A DNA stretch of 64,000 bases, taken from positions 1-64,000 of the forward strand of contig NDFF03000328.1 of assembly GCA_002150815.3 (NCBI GenBank), in the 5' to 3' direction. This document shows, piece by piece, positions 1 through 9,580 of this stretch. Both the position numbers and the translations under genes were made by a program. Position 1 is the stretch's first letter, and every line of letters begins with the position of its first letter. This DNA is from Grammothele lineata. Taxonomy: Eukaryota > Basidiomycota > Agaricomycetes > Polyporales > Polyporaceae. The notes under the pieces are model-generated. The model was given only the letters and a program-made list of their open reading frames with translations, ran no database searches and was not told where the DNA came from.

Positions 1-1
1 C

Positions 2-682
2 CCTATCAGACAGGTTACCTATTATCTCAAGTATAGGGCAGCACTAGAAGACATCCTCTCTAAAGCTAGCACCAGGTATATTCTTAACGACCTCCGCCTC
101 TCTGCCAACTTAAATCACTCCCTTCCTGCCTCTACCATCACATGCCTTTTCATTCATGCTTGGGTCATCACAGGCCATATTTCTCATGACTGGGAAATAT
201 GGGATTCATTTCTTGCGACATTCGATTTTCTCAAGGAACTCGTCTGTTACGGTTCCGGTCCCCGCATCAGCATGATCAACGCTCTATACGCCCTATGCAG
301 GATTGTCCCTTCCTCTGACTCAGACAACTCAAATGATGGCTTAGAGGGTGGTCAGAGCAATCCCTTGGACCTAGGCTATATAGACAGCATCAACTCAACA
401 GGAGATATAGACGATAACCAAGGAGACACTGGAGAAGACGACATCTTCTTTGATGCCCACAATGGCTATGAGGGCCCCATTCTCTGCCCTCACCTTTGCC
501 GTCTCTCCTTTGTAGGAGATTGTGTTGTCTTGGAAGATGACTTGGCCCAGGCTACTGCACATCTCCGTGCGCGCACTCAAGCTCACACCATCTTTGACGT
601 CTTGGAGTTGACGGTCTTAGTAGGTGCTGATAAACCAAGGAAGATGGAGGACGTCAATCATAGGGAGGAAGAGAGGCACTGA
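2..682 (+). CDS. F-box/leucine-rich family protein, 5' partial, probably truncated
   Basis: The frame is open from the window edge, so the start lies outside. The translation is paralogous to the C-terminal third of the gene at 1262-3130: shared stretches include ILNDLR, ELVCYG, CP-LCRL-F-GDC and DVLELT-LVGAD. No catalytic motif is visible; family members combine an F-box with leucine-rich segments and are usually taken as SCF ubiquitin-ligase adaptors (inference, since the F-box itself would be upstream). The frame ends at TGA 680-682, where the paralogue has a Trp codon in the same context. Beyond the TGA the frame continues for 26 codons to TAG 761-763, and these still resemble the paralogue's end (TKYEEYIE against TKYREDLT). 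The stop is therefore probably a nonsense mutation. Confidence 0.6.
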   Translation, partial: PIRQVTYYLKYRAALEDILSKASTRYILNDLRLSANLNHSLPASTITCLFIHAWVITGHISHDWEIWDSFLATFDFLKELVCYGSGPRISMINALYALCRIVPSSDSDNSNDGLEGGQSNPLDLGYIDSINSTGDIDDNQGDTGEDDIFFDAHNGYEGPILCPHLCRLSFVGDCVVLEDDLAQATAHLRARTQAHTIFDVLELTVLVGADKPRKMEDVNHREEERH

Positions 683-763
683 CATACAAAGTATGAGGAG
701 TATATTGAGTCCATGTGCCACTTTGCTACAAAGTTCAGTTTGACGTTGCAGGTATATCAGTAG

Positions 764-1261
764 GACTTGAGCGCTGTAGGTGATGTACTTAGTGTGCACT
801 TGAGCGTTCACAACACTGTAACTTCCAACTTTTCTTCTACCTTTAGGGTACAGAATGTGTAGTAGCAGCATACAGTACAGTGTTTATAGCAACTGAATGT
901 ATCGCGTATTCCACAGTTCGCTTGCTCAAGTCTGTTCTCAAAGCGCTTGCCTCAATATCAACTTTGACATTCACCCACCACTACAAGTTCTCACAGTGAG
1001 TATTCTGTAGTACTGTTCCTGCCTTTTTATACTCACATATCTTATAGAACTCAACTTCCTAATCCCCTTGTGGTAATAACTAAACACCGCACTAACGTGC
1101 CAGTCAGACTCATATTGCACGCATCTCAGGTTGTTGCTGGCATTTTCAAACAATGCCTCAAATACATCTCAGCTATGACCCAGCAAGTGAGTATTGTCCT
1201 ATCAGTTCATTAATTCATTTATTGAAAGTCTTCTTATTGCCAGAATACCGCCATTTTTGCC
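764..1261. other. Intergenic, no gene seen
   Basis: This stretch lies between the two F-box paralogues. A short exon-like piece starts with ATG at 1153 and is followed by a good donor (1187) and acceptor (1243), but it joins out of frame with the downstream F-box. It is more likely a 5' UTR intron or chance. Confidence 0.5.
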
Positions 1262-3130
1262 ATGCCCCATGCCACGTCGCTCGCCCCCTGCCTCCGCCTC
1301 CCTATAGAGCTCATCATTATCATCCTCCTCTTTCTCAAGTGGGAGCTCATATACCAATGGGAAGAGACATCTAGACAGGATTGGTATAGAAAGCCTCTTC
1401 AATGGCTCCCTGCTGCCCAATTTTGCCAGCTTTGGAGGGATGCGGCGGTAAAGCACTCCGCTCAGCTGTGGAACACCGTCGACATCAAACCTCCCTTCAT
1501 AACCCCTGCACAACTCCTCGACTGGCTTCAGCGCACCAAGGGCGCACCTCTGGATCTGTCTTTCCCTAATTACAGTTACTCCATCCCCAGCAATCTCATA
1601 GGTGTTCTTGCACCGGCTGCTCAGCGTCTCGTCTCCCTCAACGTCCCTTCTTTAGCCGGCCTCTCCTCTTTCTTTCTCACCCCTCTTCCTGCCCTCAAAA
1701 CCCTCAGAGTTTTAGATGGGAAAGACTCCTCTCTCATTGCTGCAGCTCCCTTTCCTAACCTGAAAGTATTGGACCTCCGTTGGACAATGCCCCTGCCCGA
1801 CATCTCTCAACTCTTTTCCCTTACAACCCTTACTGTTAGCAATCTTGTTCTTCCTCCCAATGTCTCCTTTTCACAGTTTGCACACATTCTCTCCCTATTG
1901 CCATGCTTTGAGAGTCTCACAGTCTATAATTTATTACCGTCTATCTAACCCTACACTGGCACCAAGGCTGAGCGCCCCGCCCTCAAAGCGCTTAACCGCC
2001 TCACTCTCTTCGACTACAGTTCAACCAATGTGGGCATATTTCTCACATGGTTCACTATCCCATTTCCCCTCAAACGCCTAGTCCTTGGGTCTCATGACTG
2101 GGTTGGGCTTCAGGAGGGTGTGGACATAGCAACTATGTTACAGCAGCTCATTCCTTTGGACGCAGACGAGCGTCACGTCGGTCTCATCAATACCGCCAAC
2201 CATCTCAATCTCAACTTGCTCTCAGAGGAGCACCTCATGTGCATCATCACTATATGGCATGAAGTTTCTACTTGGATGACTGAGCCTGCAGGGCCGCCAA
2301 CTGAAGTCGTTCAACTTGCACTAGACTTTGAAGACAGGTAAGCGCTCTCTAGTAATCCGCCCCTTACAACTTGCTTACTCAACTATAACAGCTTTGGCAG
2401 GCGGACCGCCATCTTGCCTGAAGATCCTGATAAAGCTTATGCAGATGCTGTTGCTGGTTCTCAATCTTCTCCAGCCTCCCTTTTATATTTCTATTCTCAT
2501 GGCAGAGAGAATCCAGATGAAGATTCCAGCTACATTCTTCATGATCTCCGCCATGCCGCTCTCACCAACCACTCCATTCCCTCCTCTAGTCTTGCATCTC
2601 TCCACATTCATTCCTGGCTGCTGACAGGCCATCCTGTCAACAATTGGGGGACATGGCAGTCATTTCTGTCTAGCTTTGGGTCCCTCATGGAGCTCGTCTG
2701 CTATGGTACCAGCCAACGTTGTCGCATAACCGATGCTATCCTTGCCCTCTGCCTAAGTCCCCCTACTTCCAACTCAGATGCCAACATCCAGGAGAGGGAG
2801 GATCATGCTGAAGAAGACGCTGTACACGTTCCAGGGACTGGAATTGTCCTATGCCCACTCCTGCGCCGGCTGCGCTTTATAGGAGATTGCACTGTTGATG
2901 GGGCGGACATAGAGGATGTGGCCAACCATCTCACTGCCCGTGCTCGTGTTCATGTCCCCCTGGACTTCTTAGAGCTCACATTTTTGGTAGGGGCGGATGA
3001 TCCTAGGGATCTATTGGAGGTAGAGGACAACGATGAGTTAGCTTACTGGGCTACAAAGTACCGTGAAGACCTGACGTTGATGCGGCAAGCAGCCAACAAC
3101 GTCGTCTATACTTTTAACGTCTTCCAGTAG
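1262..3130 (+). CDS. F-box protein with leucine-rich segments (one in-frame stop)
   Basis: The N-terminus (residues about 10-60) reads LPIELIIIILLFL followed by W-W-AAQFCQLWRDAAV, a fungal F-box with its trailing Trp-rich segment. Leucine-rich strands follow. F-box proteins link substrates to the SCF ubiquitin ligase through Skp1; the substrate is unknown. A 54-nt intron (2338-2391) joins phase-perfectly into the C-terminal exon ending at 3130. The frame is broken by TAA at 1946-1948, yet it continues in the same frame straight after with matching sequence. Either this is a nonsense mutation (pseudogene), or a weak 45-nt phase-0 intron (GTCTAT at 1922, CTAAC branch site, AG at 1966) removes it. 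The residues flanking the stop look like ordinary repeat sequence, which favours a mutation. The start is the ATG directly ahead of the F-box. Confidence 0.65.
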
Positions 3131-3325
3131 ATCTCTGTAGTAACTTAAACTATTACCTTGTAGCCTGGAATGAACTTCTGCTCTGTGTGGTAACTGCAAG
3201 GCCGGCAGTGCGGCAACTCAGAAGTCCGGTGCAGCGTGAGTATCCAACTGCGGGTGCAATCCTCTCCATATATATAGAGTTCCCTGGTGATGACCGCCGC
3301 CCCTCCCTCTCTTCTCTCTTCTATC

Positions 3326-3893
3326 ATGTCTACTGGTGGACTCCGTACTTTTGGCTCCGGCACGGGCGCTTCTCCCCGCGTGAACAAGGAGTATATGCCT
3401 CGCTATCTTAACAAGTATGTCCGCCTTTTGGGCAAATTCCTCTCTGTAAGCACACTCTTATCAACTCATGTGACGTCAATCTCACCATCAACTTTTGAAC
3501 GTCTAGCAATCTGAGGACACCGCCGTCTTTGAGGCCTCTGACGGCGCTACTGTGAACGTGACTCACATCCCCGAGGTACGTTCATGCCCTCTCACCATCC
3601 TTCATTACTGTTGACACCTCAACGTCTACTGCAGACGTTTGCTGCAGCCCTTGAGGGCAGCAGGTTTATTGAGGTCATCGGCATTGTCAGACACGCTGAA
3701 ACGATCGAGATGGTGAGGTTCGTGCGCATGGGCGATGACGTCGGTGAGTCTAACCCTTGTTTAGCATTATGATACAAGCTAACCATGATGCTTAGACATG
3801 AACTTAGCCAACAATGTTGTTGAGATCTGGCACAAGTCCAACCTTGCTAGCGTCTTTGGACCCCAGGATGCTGAGGCGGCGCCGGATGCTTGA
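3326..3893 (+). CDS. rpa3: Replication protein A small subunit (RPA3/RPA14-like)
   Basis: Four exons (3326-3445, 3507-3575, 3635-3743, 3796-3893) join in phase to 131 residues, the usual size for this subunit. The N-terminus has SPRVNKEYMPRYLNKYVRLLGK, wait-free of insertions, matching the conserved start of the OB fold; the C-terminus has DMNLANNVVEIWHKSNLASVFG, which corresponds to the DM...V...HK...LF ending of fission yeast Ssb3. RPA is the heterotrimeric single-stranded DNA binding complex of replication, repair and recombination; the small subunit contributes an OB fold that holds the trimer together. The first intron begins GTAAGC. An in-frame ATG at 3287 would add 13 residues, but 3326 gives the family's usual length. 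The gene looks intact although its neighbours are decaying F-box copies. Confidence 0.85.
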
Positions 3894-4057
3894 GATAGTT
3901 AGGTAGTAGTTGAGCGAGTGCTTGATCCTCGTCACCTGTTTGCCACGTGCACTCTATATTGTTGATCGTGTATGATATCATATGTGGCTACCAATGCAGT
4001 GGTTGAGTGCGTCAATCATAGTTTGAGGGATCCTCTATTAGAGAGTGTGCATATACT

Positions 4058-5212
4058 TTACATATCACCATCATCAGTGGGCGTCATAATGTGAACGTAC
4101 TTCGTCTGAGAGAACGTCACCCTCTCCCCACCACATCCTCCACTGCATGGACGCCTGTCCAATACAAACACAATCTTCTCCTCCCCACCTACTTGGTACT
4201 TCCCCTCTCTAGCCCTAAATCTCTCCCACAAGCTGCCTGCGTCTCTGAATGACCGCACTTCAGACGCACACCTGTACTTCTTGCACATCTCTCCAAACCA
4301 ATGCCGCCCGTCCATCTGAATGTCAATCCCCACCTCCCTCCACTTCTTGACATTCTCCAAGTCCTCTGTTACTCTATCTTCAATACTACGTATATTATTA
4401 ATAAGCTTAGTAATATGAAGACAGTAATAGATGACTTACTGATCTTGCGACAGCTGCTGTAACTCCAGGGTGTGATTGAGGGACAGATGGTAGTCATACC
4501 ATGCATTTCCACCCTGCTGAGTATCCACCAACTCCCTCTTAAGATGATGGGTGTTCATATAACGCCTGGAGATGTCGGTAGAGGTGTCTATGGCCTGATT
4601 GAAGAGAGGGGAGCCAAGGAGCGCGCGTCGTTGGAAAAAGAGTGTTGGATATGGGGTGCCATAGGTGATGCCATCCACAAATGTCATGAAGTGGCTGGTG
4701 ATAGCGCGGCTAGCAAGGGATGCCATGGGAAAGGGGGAGCAGCTTTCATAGAGGAATATGTATGCTGACTTGCCCATACGGTAAATGAGCTGGGACTTGA
4801 CGAGCTTTGACCTCCAAATCATAGCATCTTCTAGCTGAGGAAGACATCTCTTCTTCCCCTCCATATTCTCCTGAGCATCAAAAAAGTCTTCCAGAGGGTA
4901 GGGGTTGTCAAGGGGGGTGTAAATGGTGAGGGCGGTGGGAATGATGCGCAGGTCTCTAGCCATGAAGGCAATAGCAACATCTCCGCCAATAATAGCACCA
5001 CTGTTTTGCAAAACTCTAAGGAACTCCTGTGGATGGGTAGTGAAAGGTTTGAGGAGGGTGTGGAGGGACTGAGTCAACTCCTCTTCAACCAGCTGGGCGG
5101 CCTCTTGAGACACGTAGCGCAGAGACCGGAGGGTTGGCATGTCGAGGAAGAAGACAATGCGCTGCTGAAGCTTAGCAGAGAGGCTGGTGAAAGTAGTGGC
5201 TGGCTGAGACAT
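4058..5212 (-). CDS. F-box-like protein of an Agaricomycete-specific family (paralogue 1)
   Basis: Two exons, 5212-4440 and 4385-4058, with a 54-nt intron starting GTAAGT, give 366 residues. The N-terminus (LSAKLQQRIVFFLDMPTLRSLRYVSQ) resembles a short F-box-like helix pair. The middle has NSGAIIGGDVAIAF followed by LTIYTPLDNPYPLEDFF; in related fungal proteins this GAxxxGS..AL...DxDxYxP pattern recalls a degenerate nucleotidyltransferase fold, but no catalytic acidic pair is convincing here. Function is unknown. It is a tandem paralogue of the gene at 5395-6567. The start is the ATG at 5212, chosen because residues upstream in the open frame look like untranslated sequence. Confidence 0.65.
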
Positions 5213-5394
5213 TGTTGTATTGGCAGAGGGGTGCAGGTGAACAATGGTGAACGTCGAGTGCAAGTTGAATTGCCCTTCTACTAATGCAAGTGCTATGTGG
5301 TATAGTATGAGGTAATCCAAGCGCCATTCAATCCAAGTAAGTATGTACTGTAAGGCCAAATTAAGACTTGTGCTATAACTATAGTGTAAGACTA

Positions 5395-6567
5395 TTAGGC
5401 CTTAGAAGAGACGCATTCAGCCAAAGTAACTCGCAAGTACGCCTGAAGGAGTGACTTAGGGTAGCACTTGGGGGTACAAACATAACCGCCGCGTGTGAAG
5501 TAGACCACATATGTATCTAAGGGTTGGTGCTGCAGAAACATAGCACGCACCCCATGCAGGCTGTCCAGCCGTCCATAAACACAGTACTTGTCCCCATAGT
5601 AACGCAAAGCAGAGGCACAGAGAGCAGAGGACGGACCATGACACCCTTCTATACCCTCCCACTGCACAGGCGACCCTGCCACCTCCCAATCCTTCCCACT
5701 ACCCAAGCGCAGAATGCGCAAGTCATTCTTGAGGTTGTAGCCACCTTCAATACCCCAAAACAGAGGGTTGGCTAGAGTGCGGTATTGGGAGGTAAGGGCA
5801 GGGTAGGGGTGACAGAATGTTGTGGCGCTGATGTAGCCTTGAGCGGCGGTATTGGAGGAGGAGAGGAGGGCGGCTACTGGGGGAGGGTGGAGGGTCTCTT
5901 GAATGTAGACGTACTTGTGATCCTTCACCAAGCATGCGTACCCTCCAACCGCCCTGCTATTGGAGTGTTGAAGGCAGGAGCGGTGGGTAAGGTGAGGCTT
6001 CTTCTCTAAGATGGTGTAGCCTTCATCTTCTACTAGGGTAGAGAAGACGACTTTGAACCAGTTGTATGGGGTATAAAGTTTGAGTGTGTTGCGTGTAGTG
6101 AAGTAGATAGATGGGTCAAAGAATGGAATGATCTCCATGCCAGAGATGATAGTGGATGTGAGGTGCATATGAGTGATAAAGGTGAGAGGATTGTTGATGA
6201 AAGGGGTGAGGATGGTGATAAGGCGACGCTGCAGCTCCCATGCCGCCCACATGTCGGCAGAGGTGGAAGTGTGCCGGAGGCGTATAAGTGAGTCAACATT
6301 CATGTGTAGTAGAACTTCATGAGTGATGTAAAAGCCCAGGTGGGGGCTCAAGCCAGAAGAAGGCAGAGGGTTTCTCTGCATAGTGTGTAGTGGGAGACAG
6401 TTTAAATGGCGGTCAAAGTGCCAGCTGGGCAAAAGCGTCAAGTTGTGCATAGAAGCGCCCATGAGCAGTGCTATAGAGGCGAGGGCAAGGGAAGAGGCGC
6501 CAAAGCCAAGTGAGAAAGTCATGTGACTTTGCATGCGCGCCAAAATGTTGAGAAACCCTAACCCCAT
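5395..6567 (-). CDS. F-box-like protein of the same family (paralogue 2)
   Basis: A single exon of 390 residues. Its organisation parallels the gene at 4058-5212: a helical N-terminal part (LGFYITHEVLLHMNVDSLIR), then STIISGMEIIPFF and LKLYTPYNWF, which align with the paralogue's GAIIGG and LTIYTP blocks. The first 70 residues include a hydrophobic stretch (SLALASIALLMGASM) absent from the paralogue, so the true start may be downstream, for example at MNVDSL or near LPSSGL. Function is unknown. Both copies are intact and lie head to tail on the minus strand, 182 bp apart, indicating local duplication and divergence. Confidence 0.6.
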   Translation of the reverse strand: MGLGFLNILARMQSHMTFSLGFGASSLALASIALLMGASMHNLTLLPSWHFDRHLNCLPLHTMQRNPLPSSGLSPHLGFYITHEVLLHMNVDSLIRLRHTSTSADMWAAWELQRRLITILTPFINNPLTFITHMHLTSTIISGMEIIPFFDPSIYFTTRNTLKLYTPYNWFKVVFSTLVEDEGYTILEKKPHLTHRSCLQHSNSRAVGGYACLVKDHKYVYIQETLHPPPVAALLSSSNTAAQGYISATTFCHPYPALTSQYRTLANPLFWGIEGGYNLKNDLRILRLGSGKDWEVAGSPVQWEGIEGCHGPSSALCASALRYYGDKYCVYGRLDSLHGVRAMFLQHQPLDTYVVYFTRGGYVCTPKCYPKSLLQAYLRVTLAECVSSKA

Positions 6568-9500
6568 GGATTTTCAATCTCCGCTCCAAATGGTAAGTAA
6601 CTTTTGTATTGCCATCAGTGGCTGTGCTTACTGGCGCCTTTCTGAGTCTGAAGCGGTTTCACACTAAGGGTAACGCGGATGGCAGGGATGGCTCGCCCAT
6701 AAAAAACGATTATTCGTTCCTCATTAATCGTAATTGCGTCTGACCGCCCGGAAGCTTTATGGGTTAGCCCTGTGGCGAACCGAGCGGGCCTCGATGGCAG
6801 TCATGCCGAGACTCTCAGTCTTGCGCAGTTGTCGTCCCAGCCTGCTCGGGGGTGCTGTTTGGGTGGACTCGAGGAGCTACTGGGTGAGGTGGAGACGAGT
6901 TGGGTGGGCAGGGCGATGAAGACGGGTGCGAGATGAAGGATTGCCACGCGATAAGGACGACGAAGGCGGCTGCGGCGGCGGCAGCGGCGGCGGCGGCGGC
7001 GACTGCTACTGCGACGACGACGGCGACAGAATCTCCCTGGAGATTGTATGTTGGTGCGTGCCATCGCCGTGAGCGATTGATTCGCTTTCCATCTCGTTAA
7101 CGTTTGCTTCGAATATCCTTAGGCTCCCATCGCAAGGATGCATGTTCCGCATTCGAATGTGTCCTCCATTACCATCGGCTTCTCCACTGTTACGGAGGCA
7201 GACGAGTTGAGTATGCTTTCGACCCCCTTACGGCTTCAGCACTGACGTTGTTCGCAGTCGTCGTATAGCGATGTATTCGATCACGGCCTACCGAGCGTGA
7301 CCAACCAACACGCTTATGGGGGCCAATACGTCAACGTCATGTCGGCTCACTGAAGGTGCAATGGTTGTACCTGCACGCCAGAGAAAAGGGCCATGCAGGG
7401 CCCAAAGATGGTGATGACCAGCGTTGTCGGACGTAAGTCCCTGTCTACTTGATACGCTCCATAAGACTATACCCATCCGACGTTCGTCCCAGCCCGACGT
7501 ACAATTTTACGTATGCCCTTAGAGTTCCATCGCAGAATTAATACGTCAACGCCAGCAACATCTTCCAGACGGCGCGGGCGCTGTGCTGAAATCCGCTCTC
7601 GTGGTCGGCTAGGTGCGAGGGTCCGGGGCAGTATGTGCGACGTACGAGGACAGGTGGATGGTCACGAAGGACTGCAGCAATGAAGGCGACTCCGGGGCGA
7701 CGATGGCGATGGCGGCGAAGACGATGGCTGCGAAGACAACGGCGGTGGCCGAGACGAGCCGACTAGGTACGCAATCGTTTACTCCTATTCCATAAATTCG
7801 CTTCTATCCGTCTGTGCCTCTCTGGGCGGCTGTGCGAGGCGGATGGCTGACCTCGCGTCGTGCAGGGCTGCTGTAGTGGAGATCCTCAACGCGTTCGCAG
7901 TCTTGTAGTGTAGCCTTCGTGGTGTTGACGCAGGTTCGCGCATTTGTACGGTGAGTCTCTTCGTGCGATTGACGTCCCTCTCCACTCCATACACGGTCCT
8001 TTCTTTTTATCATTAGAGGATTCTAGGTACGCTCAGCGCGTTACTGACCTCCTCTTCTGTAGGAATGTTACCCCTCCAGCGGGGTTGCGAAGAGCCATAG
8101 CGCCGGGCTTGGAAGACGCTTCGGACACAGTATTCTCGGTGCGTGTTCTCGTCGCGGTCGTCCCAACTGTATGCTCACCTCGTCGCGTAGCGTACAGGCC
8201 ATTCCCGGACACGGATGACGATCTCAACGCCCAGGGGTCCGGCCGTCGGCGGGGCTTTCGTGCGACGTGAGAATCGTGTTCCAAACGTGAGTGAGTGTTT
8301 CGGTCCTTGTGTACGATTTTCCCGATGGTCACCTGTGCTCACGGCGGTTTGGAGTTTTCATGACTTCGGCGTGCACTGCTTCAACTGTCGATGCGGGCAC
8401 GACGGACCAGTGGCACAGTGTGCGTCTCGGGCACCTGTTCCATGGCCTATTATCAGCGTCATGCCGCCGGCCGGTCAGTCGAGTTCAAGGGCCCCTTCTA
8501 TGAGGACGTAGGGAACGTTTGCTGACTCTCCCCGCACTTCAGCGCTCTGTACCCTGCAACCCCCTCACCGTGGACAATCGGCAGTTTCCTGTCCCCTGCC
8601 ATTCCCGTTTGTTGGTCGTTCGTCGTGCTTGGGGTTTGTCCGCTAGGGCCAGGTCCTTCTATCGTCTGTAGCTATGCGAATCACTCCGCGTGTTTCGGTT
8701 CCGGCCTCTACGTAAATAAACTTCCCTATGGTTTTTCTCCTTGATTACGATCCTGTAGATACTTAGTGACTGCTGTTAGTGGAAGTTTCAACCCCGCAGC
8801 TTCCCTGCTGACCTGTAGCTTTACCGCTACGCTGTCGCTTCGCCTTGCCAATTTGGTCAAAAGAGCCAGCTTGACGGGTTGGCTCAATCAACGGTACTGG
8901 ACGTCCATTTTGGATCTCACGTTCGTATCCACTGGCAGGTGAGGAGGAGGACGAGTTAATAGGTGTGGTTCCTGAAGCGCTCGTATGAAGTCTCGGTCTG
9001 GCGCCCAAGTTCTTCTGCCAGCTTCTAATATTCACCTCCATCTGTCGATCCAATCGTCACTCCCTATCCTGCGCATTACGCTAGGCGTAGATGCCATGCG
9101 CGACATTCTCCGCCGACAACGTGCTCTACGGCTGTATCGACAGCGTCGCCTTACACGCTTATACCAGAGGTACTCCACCATCCTCAGAGGCTGCTTTGAG
9201 CTGTGGTGCCTCCTTGCGTGGCTGCTCGTCGTCACCGGTCTCTCTCATGTCTCCGGATCGGCGATTTCCACGGAGGCGCGATGTATCTTACAGATATGGT
9301 TCACCATTCTATTGAGCGACCTATTCTTCCTGTATCTGTTAGCGATTTGTGAGTGCTGTCTCGTTTGCCTCCTAGATCGAAGAGTAACATGAAGACCCAG
9401 GCCTCCACCCTCACATTCGCCGTGGAGTTCGACCGGATGTTCAAGTCACAGCGAAACGCCTCAGAATGAGAACCATGACTATTTTCGTACTTGGCGCACA

Positions 9501-9580
9501 TCGTCGATCAATCCCACTATGTACGTCTATATGAACACCGGCTCGTGAAACAAAAGTGTGAACCTTATTGCTTCTATCAG
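6568..9580. other. No gene recognised; left part of transposon island
   Basis: Only short, unconvincing open frames are present apart from the 249-bp repeat at 6735-6983 and a GCG microsatellite just after it (to about 7020). Many short GT..AG-like pieces occur, but no protein family was recognised. It may be the 5' half of the CACTA-type element whose transposase starts near 9.6 kb. No convincing terminal inverted repeat was found. Confidence 0.5.
6735..6983 (+). repeat. 249-bp direct repeat, left copy (RdRP exon fragment)
   Basis: Nearly identical, base for base, to 15424-15672; one mismatch was noticed (CCTGCTCGGG here, CCTACTCGGG in the other copy). One frame reads ALWVSPVANRAGLDGSHAET, which in the right copy leads into an RNA-dependent RNA polymerase relic. 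This copy is therefore a displaced fragment of that gene. Sequence on both sides differs from the right copy. Confidence 0.85.

Noticed and set aside
1153..1243. Short 5' exon for the second F-box gene
   Set aside because: Splice sites look good but the join is out of frame with the F-box.
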